Shown here in pieces: positions 6,495 through 14,547 of a stretch of DNA of 24,333 nucleotides (within the stretch, counting starts at the first letter, position 1; every line of letters begins with the position of its first letter). A program made the translations under genes and the position numbers. Origin of the DNA: Gammaproteobacteria bacterium (GTDB taxonomy: Bacteria > Pseudomonadota > Gammaproteobacteria > HK1); NCBI GenBank assembly GCA_020444775.1, contig JAGRHX010000194.1, positions 1 to 24,333 on the forward strand. Reading direction: 5' to 3'. Below the pieces are notes generated by a model. It saw only the letters and a list, made by a program, of their open reading frames with translations, was not told the DNA's origin and did not search any database.

Positions 6495-7841
6495 ATGCGA
6501 CAGATCGTCATGGTGGGATTCCTACAGGCACAGAACTGCACGAATCTGGTCAGCTCCTGGCGGCACCCCGCGTCCAGGAGCGACAGCTATTCTCCCGAGT
6601 ACTACCAGACCATCGGCCGGGTCCTGGAAGCAGGCAAGTTCCACATGGGCTTCTTCGACGACCGGCTGGCGATGCCGGACCGGCTCGGCGGCGACCACGC
6701 GCATACCGTCAAGTACGGGATCCGCTGCGTGAAGATGGATCCCGTCGCGGTGCTGATGACCATGGGCTTCGCGACCAGCCGGCTCGGACTCGGCGCCACC
6801 TGCTCCACCACCTATTTCGAGCCCTTTCACGTCGCCCGCCAGTTCCAGACGGTAGACCTGATGACCAAGGGCCGGGCAGCGTGGAACGTGGTCACCTCGA
6901 TGAACGACGGCGAGGCGTTGAACATGGGGCACGCCGCGCACGGCGATCACGATCGCCGCTACGACCGGGCCGACGAGTTCATGGAGGTGGTGCTCGGTCA
7001 CTGGGACAGCTGGGAGGACGATGCCATCGTCTGCGACAAGCGCAGCGGTCTGTATGCGCATCCGGACAAGGTGCATCGCCTGGACCACAAGGGCGAGTTC
7101 TTCCAGTCGCGTGGACCGTTCACGGTGCCGCGCTCGCCACAGGGCCACCCGGTGGTCATCCAGGCCGGTCAGAGCGCGCGTGGCAAGCAATTCTCGGCGC
7201 GCTGGGGCGAGGTGGTATTCGTCTCCACCTTCCCATCACTGGAGATCGGCCAGCGCGACTACGCTGCCTTCAAGGCCATGGTCGAGGCCAATGGTCGCGA
7301 CCCGGATCTCGTGACCCTGACCCCGTCGATCTACACCGTGGTCGCGCCCACCCGTAGCGAGGCCGAGGACAAGATGGCGCTCAACGAGAAGCTGTTCGAG
7401 GAGGTCGATGCCCTCTCGCTGCTGTCCGAGGCCTTGAACTTCGATTTTGCCAGCAAGGATCTGGACGAGCCCTTCAGCGACGAGGAGCTGGCCGGGATCT
7501 CGGGCACTCAATCGATGCGCGACCGGGTGCTGCAGGTGAGCGGCATCCGCAATCCGACGGTCCGCGACTTCATTCGCTACAGCGGCCGGGCGCGGCCGCG
7601 TAACCCGTTCGTTGGCGATGCCAGGGACGTCGCCGACCGGCTCGAGGAATGGTTCAGCGGGCGTGCCTGCGACGGCTTCGTGCTGGCGGCCGACAACGTG
7701 CCGGGCAGCTACGAGGACTTCGTCCGTCTGGTGGTGCCCGAGCTGCAACGACGTGGCCTGTATCACCTCGATTACCGCGGCGCGACCCTGCGCGAGAACC
7801 TGGGCCTGCCAAAGAGCACCCTCGGTGACTGGCGCCACTGA
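6495..7841 (+). CDS. FMN-dependent monooxygenase, NtaA/SnaA/DszA type
   Basis: A 448-residue luciferase-like (LLM) flavin oxidoreductase of the family that includes nitrilotriacetate monooxygenase component A and DszA. Diagnostic stretches are WRHPASRSDSYSPEYYQ near residues 23-39, LEAGKFHMGFFDDRLAM, a flavin-site strand GLGATCSTTYFEPFHVARQF, the family signature GRAAWNVVTSMNDGEALN, and HPVVIQAGQSARGKQFSA around 215-232. The last segment is FVLAADNVPGSYEDFVRLVVPEL. The enzyme uses FMNH2 and O2 to oxidise its substrate and needs a separate flavin reductase, which is not encoded in this window. Length is usual for the family. It is followed 110 bases later by a second, different LLM enzyme on the same strand. 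Substrate cannot be deduced; a xenobiotic or sulfur/nitrogen compound is a family-based guess. Confidence 0.9.
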   Translation: MRQIVMVGFLQAQNCTNLVSSWRHPASRSDSYSPEYYQTIGRVLEAGKFHMGFFDDRLAMPDRLGGDHAHTVKYGIRCVKMDPVAVLMTMGFATSRLGLGATCSTTYFEPFHVARQFQTVDLMTKGRAAWNVVTSMNDGEALNMGHAAHGDHDRRYDRADEFMEVVLGHWDSWEDDAIVCDKRSGLYAHPDKVHRLDHKGEFFQSRGPFTVPRSPQGHPVVIQAGQSARGKQFSARWGEVVFVSTFPSLEIGQRDYAAFKAMVEANGRDPDLVTLTPSIYTVVAPTRSEAEDKMALNEKLFEEVDALSLLSEALNFDFASKDLDEPFSDEELAGISGTQSMRDRVLQVSGIRNPTVRDFIRYSGRARPRNPFVGDARDVADRLEEWFSGRACDGFVLAADNVPGSYEDFVRLVVPELQRRGLYHLDYRGATLRENLGLPKSTLGDWRH

Positions 7842-7951
7842 GCACGGGCACGGCGCGCTTGATGAATCCATTTCCCGTGTGCCAGTCTGCTGATGCCATC
7901 CACGGTCGATTCGACTGGACCTGGAACATCAAAGACACGAAGGAGGAGCGT

Positions 7952-9055
7952 ATGCGAACCGGTTTTTTCACCATGCCCTCACATCCACCCGAGCGCGACC
8001 TGCGCGAAGGCCACGAATTCGACCTGCAGAACATGCGTTGGGCGGACGAGCTGGGATTCGAGGAAGGCTGGGTCGGCGAGCACCACACCGCGCCCTGGGA
8101 ACCACACCCGGCACCGGACTACCTGGTGCTCGAGGGTTTCAGACAGACACGCAACATCCGGCTCGGACCCGGTGGCTTCCTGCTGCCCTATCACCATCCG
8201 GCCGAGCTCGCCAACCGGGTGGCCATGCTCGACCATCTCAGCCAGGGACGACTCAATTTCGGCATCGCCGCGAGCGGTCTGCCATCTGACTGGTCGATGT
8301 TCAACGTCGACGGAATGTCCGGTCAGAACCGCGACATGACCCGCGAGGCACTGGAGATCATCCTGCGCCTTTGGAGCGACGAGGCCGAGTTCGACCACCA
8401 GGGCAAGTACTGGCACGTGACCAAGCCGGGCGAGATGTTCGGCTTCCTCAGACCGCACCTGAAGCCGCTGCAGCAACCGCATCCACCGATAGGCGTCGCC
8501 GGTCTGTCGAAGAACTCCGATACCTTGAAGCTGGCTGGCGAGCGCGGCTTCATTCCGATGAGCCTGAACCTGAATCCCGCCTACGTGGGCAGTCACTGGG
8601 ACTCGGTGGAGGAAGGCGCCCGACGCGCCGGGCGCAGCGCCGACCGCAACGACTGGCGGATGGTTCGCGAGGTGTTCGTCGCCGAGACCGACAAGGAGGC
8701 CTGGAAGCTCTCGGTGGAGGGACCGATGGGACGCATGATGGGCGAGTACTTCCTGCCACTGCTGTCCAACTTCGGCTTTCTGGAGTTCCTCAAGCACGAC
8801 CCGGACGTGCCGGACAGCGAGGTCACGGTCGAGTACTGCGCCAGGCACAACTGGCTGGTCGGCTCACCGAACACCGTCGCCGAGAAGATCGAACAGGTCT
8901 ACGAGGACGTCGGTGGCTTCGGCATGTTGCTGGTCTTTTGTTTCGACTACCAGCAACAGGCCAGCGCCTGGCACGGATCGCTGAGCATGCTCGCCAACGA
9001 GGTCATGCCCAAGCTCAAGCATCTCAAGCCGACGCCGGCCAGCAGCGCGGCCTGA
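7952..9055 (+). CDS. Luciferase-like FMN monooxygenase, LimB-like
   Basis: A 367-residue LLM-class flavin-dependent oxidoreductase. It starts MRTGFFTMPSHPPERDLREG at an ATG with an ideal AGGAGGAG ribosome-binding site at 7940-7947. An in-frame ATG at 7859 would add 31 unrelated residues and was rejected. Family features are the early acidic/aromatic segment EEGWVGEHHTAPWEPHPAPD, the strand RNIRLGPGGFLLPYHHPAEL with the HHP motif, the substrate loop LSQGRLNFGIAASGLPSDW, and HPPIGVAGLSKNSDTLKLAG. It resembles limonene 1,2-monooxygenase/alkanal-monooxygenase-like enzymes by general pattern, though the actual substrate is unknown. It lies downstream of the NtaA-type enzyme, perhaps in one transcript, and needs reduced flavin from a reductase outside the window. 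A convergent hairpin lies downstream. Confidence 0.9.
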   Translation: MRTGFFTMPSHPPERDLREGHEFDLQNMRWADELGFEEGWVGEHHTAPWEPHPAPDYLVLEGFRQTRNIRLGPGGFLLPYHHPAELANRVAMLDHLSQGRLNFGIAASGLPSDWSMFNVDGMSGQNRDMTREALEIILRLWSDEAEFDHQGKYWHVTKPGEMFGFLRPHLKPLQQPHPPIGVAGLSKNSDTLKLAGERGFIPMSLNLNPAYVGSHWDSVEEGARRAGRSADRNDWRMVREVFVAETDKEAWKLSVEGPMGRMMGEYFLPLLSNFGFLEFLKHDPDVPDSEVTVEYCARHNWLVGSPNTVAEKIEQVYEDVGGFGMLLVFCFDYQQQASAWHGSLSMLANEVMPKLKHLKPTPASSAA

Positions 9056-9123
9056 GCCTCGGAGCCGACCCGCGCCTCCAGGCCGCTAGTATCGACCCGG
9101 TGGTATGTACCAGATGGTATGGA

Positions 9124-9168
9124 CCCGGCGCAGATTCGTGCGCACACGCGTCACGGGCTTGCGCCGGG
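9124..9168. terminator. Possible bidirectional terminator hairpin
   Basis: CCCGGCGCA (9124-9132) pairs with TGCGCCGGG (9160-9168) across a 27-base loop that itself holds the palindrome GTGCGCAC. It sits in the 136-base gap between two converging genes, the right place for a shared terminator. There is no T-run, so intrinsic termination is uncertain. Confidence 0.35.
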
Positions 9169-9191
9169 CCGCATCGTCCCCGCCAGCGTGC

Positions 9192-9956
9192 TCAGCGCGT
9201 GGCGCCCTCCCCCTCATCGCGACTATCCGGTAGCGGGGTCGGCGCGTTTTCCTCACCATAGGCCATGCCCAGCAGCAACGCGATCTGATAGCGGGGCAAC
9301 AAGGCGATCGAGCGGTCACCGTCACGCATCGCGTAATAGGCGTAGCGAGTCGGCAACATGTCTCCCACGTACAGCACCGACAGCGGTCTGGCGTAATCCG
9401 GCGCGCCGTCACGCAGCCCCCAGTAGGCGATGATGATCGAAGGATTGGCGAGCCCATACGCCTGCAACGCCTGCTCGGGCTGGATGCGTCGATCGGCGAG
9501 CATCTTCAGGCTGACCTCGATACGCCGGCGTAATTCCGCGGCATCCGTTGGGTCGGCGCGATGCAGGTCTTCCCCGCCCCGGCCGGTGACGATGGTGCCG
9601 GACTCCGCCGCCTGAGTCTGGCCAGGGGGCCTGGAGTGCAGATGGCTACCGTCATGGCGGAACCAGGCACCTTGCGGATCGCGCATCAAGGTCGCCATGC
9701 GACCTTCGTAGAACAGCTCGATGGCGCCCAGATCGCCTTCGCCGAACTCGAACATCGGCACCCGTCCTGCCTCCGCCCGCCCGTGCCCGTGACCGTCACC
9801 GATCTGGTGCGTGCCGGTCCGGCGCTCGAGCACGACGATGCCGAGCAGCAGCAGACCGGCCATCGCCCATATCACCAGTACCCGCGGTGGTGACCAGCGC
9901 CGCGCCGCCCTCGGCCGTGCCGAGGTCGGTCCCGAGGTCGACGCAGTCGCGTTCAT
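9192..9956 (-). CDS. DUF4340-like protein of the ABC operon
   Basis: A 254-residue protein with one N-terminal membrane segment (about residues 25-43, VLVIWAMAGLLLLGIVVLE) and a large domain probably on the outer face. The later part has the DUF4340-like pattern: helices around LRRRIEVSLKMLADRRIQPE, then NPSIIIAYWG, LSVLYVGDMLPTRYAYYAM and SIALLPRYQIALLL. A histidine-rich stretch follows the membrane anchor (His50, 56 and 58 in GTHQIGDGHGHG) with another at 101-107 (HDGSHLH). ATG 9956 overlaps the TGA of the upstream Gldg-like gene by the ATGA arrangement, which decides the start over the GTG at 9968. It is the last gene of the four-gene ABC operon; DUF4340 genes commonly follow such gldG homologues. 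The molecular role is not known. Metal binding by the His stretch is inference. Confidence 0.75.
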   Translation of the reverse strand: MNATASTSGPTSARPRAARRWSPPRVLVIWAMAGLLLLGIVVLERRTGTHQIGDGHGHGRAEAGRVPMFEFGEGDLGAIELFYEGRMATLMRDPQGAWFRHDGSHLHSRPPGQTQAAESGTIVTGRGGEDLHRADPTDAAELRRRIEVSLKMLADRRIQPEQALQAYGLANPSIIIAYWGLRDGAPDYARPLSVLYVGDMLPTRYAYYAMRDGDRSIALLPRYQIALLLGMAYGEENAPTPLPDSRDEGEGATR

Positions 9957-11602
9957 CGTTGTCCCCACCAGACCGCGACGCCGATGACGCTCAGCACCCC
10001 CGGGACCAGCAGCATGGAGAGCAGGAAGGTGCCCTTGAGCTGGCGATTGGTGATGCTCAGCTGTGGCAGCTCGCGGATACGCGGCTCGATGCCAATCAGC
10101 CGTTCCTGCGCGGCCAGGTAGTTGACCGCGTTGAGGAACAGATTGCCGTTGCCCAGGAAGTGGAAGAAGGAGTTGCTGGCGAAATCGGAGTCGCCGATCA
10201 CGGCAATCCGGGAGCTGCCCGTAACACGTCGATTGGCGTCATTGACGGGCGCGACCGGCGCGGCGCTTGACTGCTCGGTCGCGCCGCCGAGCTGGATGGC
10301 CGTGGCATCGCGCTCCTCCAGCGGTCGTCGACTGGCCAGCACCATGAGGGTCAGCGGCCCCTTGCGATCCTGACCGGGCTCGAAGGACGCCCGATCCGGA
10401 TTGCTCTCGGCATAGCTGGTAGGCGAGGAATTGACCACGGGTGTGACGTTGGTTCCGGGAATACGCTGCGCGGTCGGCGACAACGAACGTGCGCCAGGAA
10501 AGAACGTCAACGGCAGATCGCGTGTGACCTGATGGTTGTTGTAGCGGGTCACGGCCGGCGCCGACACGTCGGTCCAGTAGTGACTCGCCGGGTCGATGAC
10601 GATGCTCTCATCGAGCACCACGCCGTACTCCAGCAGCAGCGGCTCGAGGCCAGTGCGAACGAAGGGATCGAGCATGAACAGGGCGTTGCCACCGGCAGCC
10701 AGCCAGTCGGAGAGCTGTTGCACCTCGTCCGCGAGCAAAGCGACCTTGGGACCGGCCACCACCAGCACCGTGCAGCCGTCCAGCTCGTCACCACCGCGAG
10801 TCAGGTTCACCAGCCGCGCCACGTAGCTCAGGGTCTCCAGCGCGCTCCGCGCCTTGGCCAGACCGTGTCGATCGTGCAGCACATAGGTGGCCCCCAGACC
10901 ATGCGAGTGATCGGCACCGCCGCTGCTCTCGGTGTGGTCGTGGGACTCCATGCTGAACGGGTCGGCCTCGTTGTGCCCGTCCAGGAAACACACGCTCTGA
11001 CGACTCGCGCGGGTGACCCGAACGATCGCGTTGACGATGTCCTCCTCGGTGCCGCCGTGCTCCTGTAGTCGTCGATCCTCACTGCTCAGGACCGCGGTCC
11101 CGGCGAAGCGCACGCCGAGCAGCCGGGCCTGCGCCGGGTTCAGGGTCGGGTCGTGGAACTCGACCGTCAGCAGCTCGCTGCGCGCCGCCATCCGCTCGTA
11201 CAGCTCCACCGTCTCGAGCATCAGCTGGTCGTGGAAGAACACCACGTGTACCGGCTTGTCCAGACGTTCGAGGATCGCCAGGGTCTGCTCGGCCAGCGAG
11301 TGCAATCCGGCCTCGGTCATATCGATGCGGATACCGGTGCGTCCGACAAGATGACCCAGCGCGCCGATCACACACAAGGCGCCGAGCGTGAAGGCCGCAA
11401 TCTCGATACGACGACGGCGCAACAACAAGGCCAGATCGGCACGTAGACCGAGCACGCCGGCCAGCACCAGCAGCCCGGCGACCAGCGCGAGACCGAGCAG
11501 CAGCGTGCTGCCCTGTAGCGTGATGAGCGCCATGGCGATGCACACCAGCAACAAGGCGACGCCGGCGAGCAACACGAATCCGAACAACGCGTAACGCTTC
11601 AT
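9953..11602 (-). CDS. Gldg-family ABC auxiliary protein
   Basis: A 549-residue membrane protein. Two or three N-terminal membrane segments (about 5-28, 33-52 and 68-88) are followed by a long soluble domain and a C-terminal membrane segment near the end (LLSMLLVPGVLSVIGVAVWW). The soluble domain has the Gldg/ABC-auxiliary pattern: IDMTEAGLHSLAEQTLAILERLDKPVHVVFF, split by short loops, VCFLDGHNEADPF, LVVAGPKVALLADEVQQLSDW, GGNALFMLDPF, and IAVIGDSDFASNSFF near residue 485. It carries a His-rich loop at 210-246 (GHNEADPF, HDHTESSGGADHSHG, HDRHG). ATG 11602 follows the permease stop by one base; the longer start at 11632 lies inside the permease gene. The family is named for gliding motility in Bacteroidetes, but proteobacterial homologues have no known gliding role. 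It probably works with the ABC ATPase and permease in export or envelope maintenance. Confidence 0.82.
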   Translation of the reverse strand: MKRYALFGFVLLAGVALLLVCIAMALITLQGSTLLLGLALVAGLLVLAGVLGLRADLALLLRRRRIEIAAFTLGALCVIGALGHLVGRTGIRIDMTEAGLHSLAEQTLAILERLDKPVHVVFFHDQLMLETVELYERMAARSELLTVEFHDPTLNPAQARLLGVRFAGTAVLSSEDRRLQEHGGTEEDIVNAIVRVTRASRQSVCFLDGHNEADPFSMESHDHTESSGGADHSHGLGATYVLHDRHGLAKARSALETLSYVARLVNLTRGGDELDGCTVLVVAGPKVALLADEVQQLSDWLAAGGNALFMLDPFVRTGLEPLLLEYGVVLDESIVIDPASHYWTDVSAPAVTRYNNHQVTRDLPLTFFPGARSLSPTAQRIPGTNVTPVVNSSPTSYAESNPDRASFEPGQDRKGPLTLMVLASRRPLEERDATAIQLGGATEQSSAAPVAPVNDANRRVTGSSRIAVIGDSDFASNSFFHFLGNGNLFLNAVNYLAAQERLIGIEPRIRELPQLSITNRQLKGTFLLSMLLVPGVLSVIGVAVWWGQR

Positions 11603-11603
11603 C

Positions 11604-12311
11604 TCAGCGCCGCCAATCCAGGTAGCTGGCATTCATGACCAGGGCGATCGCACAGACCATGGAGAAGAAACCAACCGCCTCGATCCGGATGAGCCCGCGA
11701 ATGAACTCGGCGAACTGTCCGGAAAAGGACAGGTATCGAAACACCCCATGCAGCAGCTGCGAGGACTGGAAGGCCTGCAGATTGCCGATGAACCAGAACC
11801 CGAGCAGCACGCTGACGGTGAGCAGTGCGGCGACAATCTGGTTCGAGGTCAACGACGAGAACAGCTGACCGACGGCAAGACAGGCCATGCCGAGCAACAG
11901 GAATCCCAGATAGCCGGCGATGATCATACGGGTCTCGGGAAAGCCGAACAGATACAGGGGCACCAGATCGACCATCGTCCCCAGCATCATCAACAGCAGC
12001 AGGCTGGTCGCGCCCAGGTACTTGCCCAGCACCACCTGCCAGGGGCGCAGCGGCAGGGTCGAGAGCAGCTCCATGGTGCCGTTCTCGTACTCCGACGAGA
12101 ACAGACGCATCGCAATCACCGGCGTCAGCACCACCAGCAGCAGCCCCATGTTCTGGAAGGTCTCGTCCATGGTCGCGACGCCAGTCACGAAGATGTTGTA
12201 ATTGAAGAAGTAGCCGGTGCCGACCAGGAACACCGCGACCACGAAATAGGCGATGGGTGAGCGAAAATAGTGCCGCATCTCCTTGGCATAGACTGCGAGC
12301 AGACCACTCAT
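11604..12311 (-). CDS. ABC-2 type permease (GldF-like)
   Basis: A 235-residue integral membrane protein with six predicted membrane segments, the usual ABC-2 permease size. Family marks are the N-terminal amphipathic start LLAVYAKEMRHYFRSPIAYF, the cytoplasmic motif SSEYENGTMELLSTLPLRPWQVVLGKYLGA split by loops at about residues 72-100, and the final segment FFSMVCAIALVMNASYLDW. ATG 12311 overlaps the ATPase stop as ATGA, so the genes are translationally coupled; the longer start at 12338 lies within the ATPase gene. It should form the membrane pore or conformational module with the ATPase just upstream. What it moves is not evident. A NosY-like or GldF-like role are both compatible with the architecture. 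Confidence 0.85.
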   Translation of the reverse strand: MSGLLAVYAKEMRHYFRSPIAYFVVAVFLVGTGYFFNYNIFVTGVATMDETFQNMGLLLVVLTPVIAMRLFSSEYENGTMELLSTLPLRPWQVVLGKYLGATSLLLLMMLGTMVDLVPLYLFGFPETRMIIAGYLGFLLLGMACLAVGQLFSSLTSNQIVAALLTVSVLLGFWFIGNLQAFQSSQLLHGVFRYLSFSGQFAEFIRGLIRIEAVGFFSMVCAIALVMNASYLDWRR

Positions 12312-13315
12312 GAGGCCGCACCAGCCGCCGTGGTCCAATCCGAGAGCCGTTCCGGAGTACCGTGCGGCTGCGAGCCTGCACGGCCCGCGCCTACGTAGTG
12401 CATGAACACATTCTCCAGGGTCGGCTGATGCCGGTTCAGCTCGTGCAGTTCGAAACGCCCGGCGATCGTCCGGGCGATCCTCGACTCGACACCGTCCTCG
12501 GGGTCGATCACACAGCTGAAACGATGCATGTTCCGCTCCTGAACGTCCTTAGTAACGGCAACCTCGCGTACCCCGGCTATGTCACGCAGCGTGGCATCGA
12601 CGGCGCGCGCATCGCCGCCCACGATCATCGACACGGTGCTGCTGTTGCGCATGGCGCGCTGCAGACCGGTAGGCGTATCGATGGCCAGCAGTCGACCGCG
12701 ATCGATGATCGCCACACGCGCGCAGATCAGCGTGACCTCGGAGAGGATATGAGTGCTCAGCAGCACCGCGTGTCCGGCGCCGGCGGCACGGATCACCTCG
12801 CGACTCTCCTGGATCTGTCCCGGGTCCAGTCCGATGGTGGGCTCGTCCAGCAGCAGCACGTCCGGATCGCCGAGCAGCGCGCAGGCCAGACCCAGTCGCT
12901 GACGGTAGCCCTTGGACAGCTTGAAGATCTCGGTCCTGAAGACGTCCTGCAGATGACAGGCGGCGACCACGCGTTCGATCTCGCGCGGTCTGTCGCGGCG
13001 CGACAGCCCCCTGGCCCGAGCGACGAAGCGCAACTGACCGGCGACGTTCAGGGTGTCGTACAGCGGTGGCTGCTCGGGCAGATAGCCGATATGCCGCGCG
13101 GCTTCCCGGTTTCGGGTCGCCATGTCGTAACCGCAGACACTGACCTGGCCGCTGGTGGCGGTGATCGAACCGGCCATCATCCTGATGGTGGTCGTCTTGC
13201 CAGCGCCGTTCGGCCCCAGGAAGCCGACGATCTCCCCCTGCTCGACGCTGAAGGAGAGCCGGTCGACGACCGTTCTCGATCCATATCGTTTCGACACGGA
13301 CTGCAAGCGGATCAT
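12308..13315 (-). CDS. ABC transporter ATP-binding protein (GldA-like)
   Basis: A 335-residue ABC ATPase. Walker A is at residues 34-41 (GPNGAGKT), the Q-loop at about 82 (YLPEQPPLYDTL), the signature motif at 133-140 (LSKGYRQR), Walker B at 153-160 (VLLLDEPT) and the switch His at 189 (STHILSEV). The sequence after residue 220 is a C-terminal extension typical of ABC-2 exporter ATPases (CcmA/NatA/GldA class). ATG 13315 begins directly with IRLQSVSKRYG, the normal start of the fold. It is the first gene of the operon and its 3' end overlaps the permease start. About 55 bases upstream is a strong terminator belonging to the preceding gene, so its promoter should lie in that short interval. It would energise the permease encoded next to it. 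Confidence 0.93.
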   Translation of the reverse strand: MIRLQSVSKRYGSRTVVDRLSFSVEQGEIVGFLGPNGAGKTTTIRMMAGSITATSGQVSVCGYDMATRNREAARHIGYLPEQPPLYDTLNVAGQLRFVARARGLSRRDRPREIERVVAACHLQDVFRTEIFKLSKGYRQRLGLACALLGDPDVLLLDEPTIGLDPGQIQESREVIRAAGAGHAVLLSTHILSEVTLICARVAIIDRGRLLAIDTPTGLQRAMRNSSTVSMIVGGDARAVDATLRDIAGVREVAVTKDVQERNMHRFSCVIDPEDGVESRIARTIAGRFELHELNRHQPTLENVFMHYVGAGRAGSQPHGTPERLSDWTTAAGAAS

Positions 13316-13370
13316 GTGATGTGGTCTGGCGATGAGGTGTGGTCGGCGCCTGGCTTTGCGACCGGCTCAA

Positions 13371-13404
13371 ATCAAGAGCCCCCGACACGGCGGGGGCTCT
13401 TGAT
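13371..13404 (-). terminator. Rho-independent terminator of the MBL gene
   Basis: ATCAAGAGCCCCCG (13371-13384) pairs perfectly with CGGGGGCTCTTGAT (13391-13404) over a 6-base loop. Read on the minus strand, the GC-rich 14-bp stem is followed by TTTGAG, a short T-run. It begins 43 bases after the stop of the metallo-hydrolase gene and separates it from the ABC operon. Confidence 0.8.
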
Positions 13405-13446
13405 GGTCGGATTCAATCGTCTCCGACGCGCTGCTCGGAAGGTCGG

Positions 13447-14298
13447 CTACTCATACCACCGTTCCCCTTTGGCGCTGTACTGCTTGTCGCTGTGGCCGAA
13501 CCACAACGGCGCCTGCTCCAGATCGGACATCATCTTCAGCCGCTCGACCGAGTTGAAGTAATCGAGCACGCTGTAGTTGAGGCCGGCCGGGTGGCCTTCG
13601 AGGTTCTCCTCCATCCAGATCGCATCCTGGGTGAGGATCACGGTCCCGGTCTTGGGCAGTTTCACCTTCACCGATTGATGTCCCAGGGTATGCCCCGGTG
13701 TGCTGAGGATGATGACCGAGCCGTCGCCGAACAGGTCGTAGTCACCGTTGAGGGCGTAATAGTTGAAATCGCGCGCGTCGTCATAGTCGGCCATGACATG
13801 GGCATTGCCCGGACGCTGGAACTTCTCCGGCCACCAGGCCTGATACAGCTCCTTCTTCTGGATCACATGGATCGCGTTCGGAAACATCTCGATGTTACCG
13901 ATGTGATCCAGATGGGAATGCGAGGTGATGACGATCTTGACGTCGCTGACCTTGTAGCCGAGCTTCTCGAGCTGTTTGTCGATGACGTCGGCGCGGGTCT
14001 GGTTGGGCTTGAGGAAATCACATGAGCCAGCCGCCCAGTGCGACTTGCACGCACCGTCGGAGATGGCAACGTTATTGCCGGTGTCGTAGACCACCAGGCC
14101 CTTGGGATGATCGAGCACCCACATGTTGACCGGGATCTGGATGTCCCGTGCCTCGGGATAGCTCGGAATCAGGCCCTGGATGTTGAACGGCCCGAATTTG
14201 CCGCTGGCCGTCCAGTAAAGCTTCTGCGCCGACGCCGTCGACGCACCCATCAACCCCAACGCGCCGAGCAGCGCCGCGACCAATGCGTACCGCCTCAT
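13447..14298 (-). CDS. Secreted metallo-beta-lactamase-fold hydrolase, lactonase-like
   Basis: A 283-residue protein with a signal peptide (residues 1-24, MRRYALVAALLGALGLMGAS to TASA) and a complete MBL metal site. That site is His127-x-His129-x-Asp131-His132 (TSHSHLDHIGN), His203 (STPGHTLGHQ), Asp225 (LTQDAIW) and His269 (WFGHSDK). The N-terminal pattern PVNMWVLDHPKGLVVYDTGNN and the spacing resemble N-acyl-homoserine-lactone lactonases (AiiA/AttM class). A role in quenching quorum signals or hydrolysing another lactone in the periplasm is therefore the best guess. Other MBL hydrolases share these ligands. ATG 14298 is backed by AGGAGGG at a good distance. It seems to be monocistronic: a strong terminator lies downstream and a 3x13-bp repeat upstream. 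Confidence 0.88.
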   Translation of the reverse strand: MRRYALVAALLGALGLMGASTASAQKLYWTASGKFGPFNIQGLIPSYPEARDIQIPVNMWVLDHPKGLVVYDTGNNVAISDGACKSHWAAGSCDFLKPNQTRADVIDKQLEKLGYKVSDVKIVITSHSHLDHIGNIEMFPNAIHVIQKKELYQAWWPEKFQRPGNAHVMADYDDARDFNYYALNGDYDLFGDGSVIILSTPGHTLGHQSVKVKLPKTGTVILTQDAIWMEENLEGHPAGLNYSVLDYFNSVERLKMMSDLEQAPLWFGHSDKQYSAKGERWYE

Positions 14299-14365
14299 GA
14301 TGTTCCCTCCTGCCTCGATAACCCGGAACTTCCCGGGATGTCGTTATCGTGATGTCGTTGTTCAG

Positions 14366-14403
14366 GTTCTTGATCAGGGTTCTTGATCAGTGTTCTTGAT
14401 CAG
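14366..14403. repeat. Three tandem copies of GTTCTTGATCAG, 13-bp period
   Basis: Copies begin at 14366, 14379 and 14392, each GTTCTTGATCAG plus one variable base. Each contains the palindrome TGATCA. They lie 68-105 bases upstream of the metallo-hydrolase start in a non-coding interval and are AT-richer than their surroundings, as expected of a cooperative operator. A repeat-expansion tract is the alternative. Confidence 0.6.
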
Positions 14404-14547
14404 ATTTTCACCGGATCCCGCCGCCGCAACTGCGCGGTCGGCATTGCGCCGGCGGCCAGGCTGCCCGCGCCACGTAGATCTGCGCACCCTCCGGTATTTA
14501 ATGTCCTATCCGTACCCCGGATCAAGCACCTGGGTCCCGCCGACCGT

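Noticed and set aside
5224..6732. Long plus-strand open frame opposite the glycosyltransferase (502 codons)
   Set aside because: It is antisense to a recognisable glycosyltransferase, has Gln/Arg/Gly-rich composition with no domain pattern and overlaps the start of the monooxygenase. It is a high-GC shadow.
6149..7357. Plus-strand open frame overlapping the first monooxygenase (402 codons)
   Set aside because: It is out of frame with the clear LLM protein and Arg-rich throughout; no conserved motif.
12362..13561. Plus-strand open frame opposite the ABC ATPase (399 codons)
   Set aside because: The opposite strand has every ABC ATPase motif; this frame is Asp/Gln/His-rich without any family pattern and crosses the terminator at 13371-13404.
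14366..14403. CRISPR array
   Set aside because: Units are 13 bp in direct tandem with no spacers and there are no cas genes in the window.
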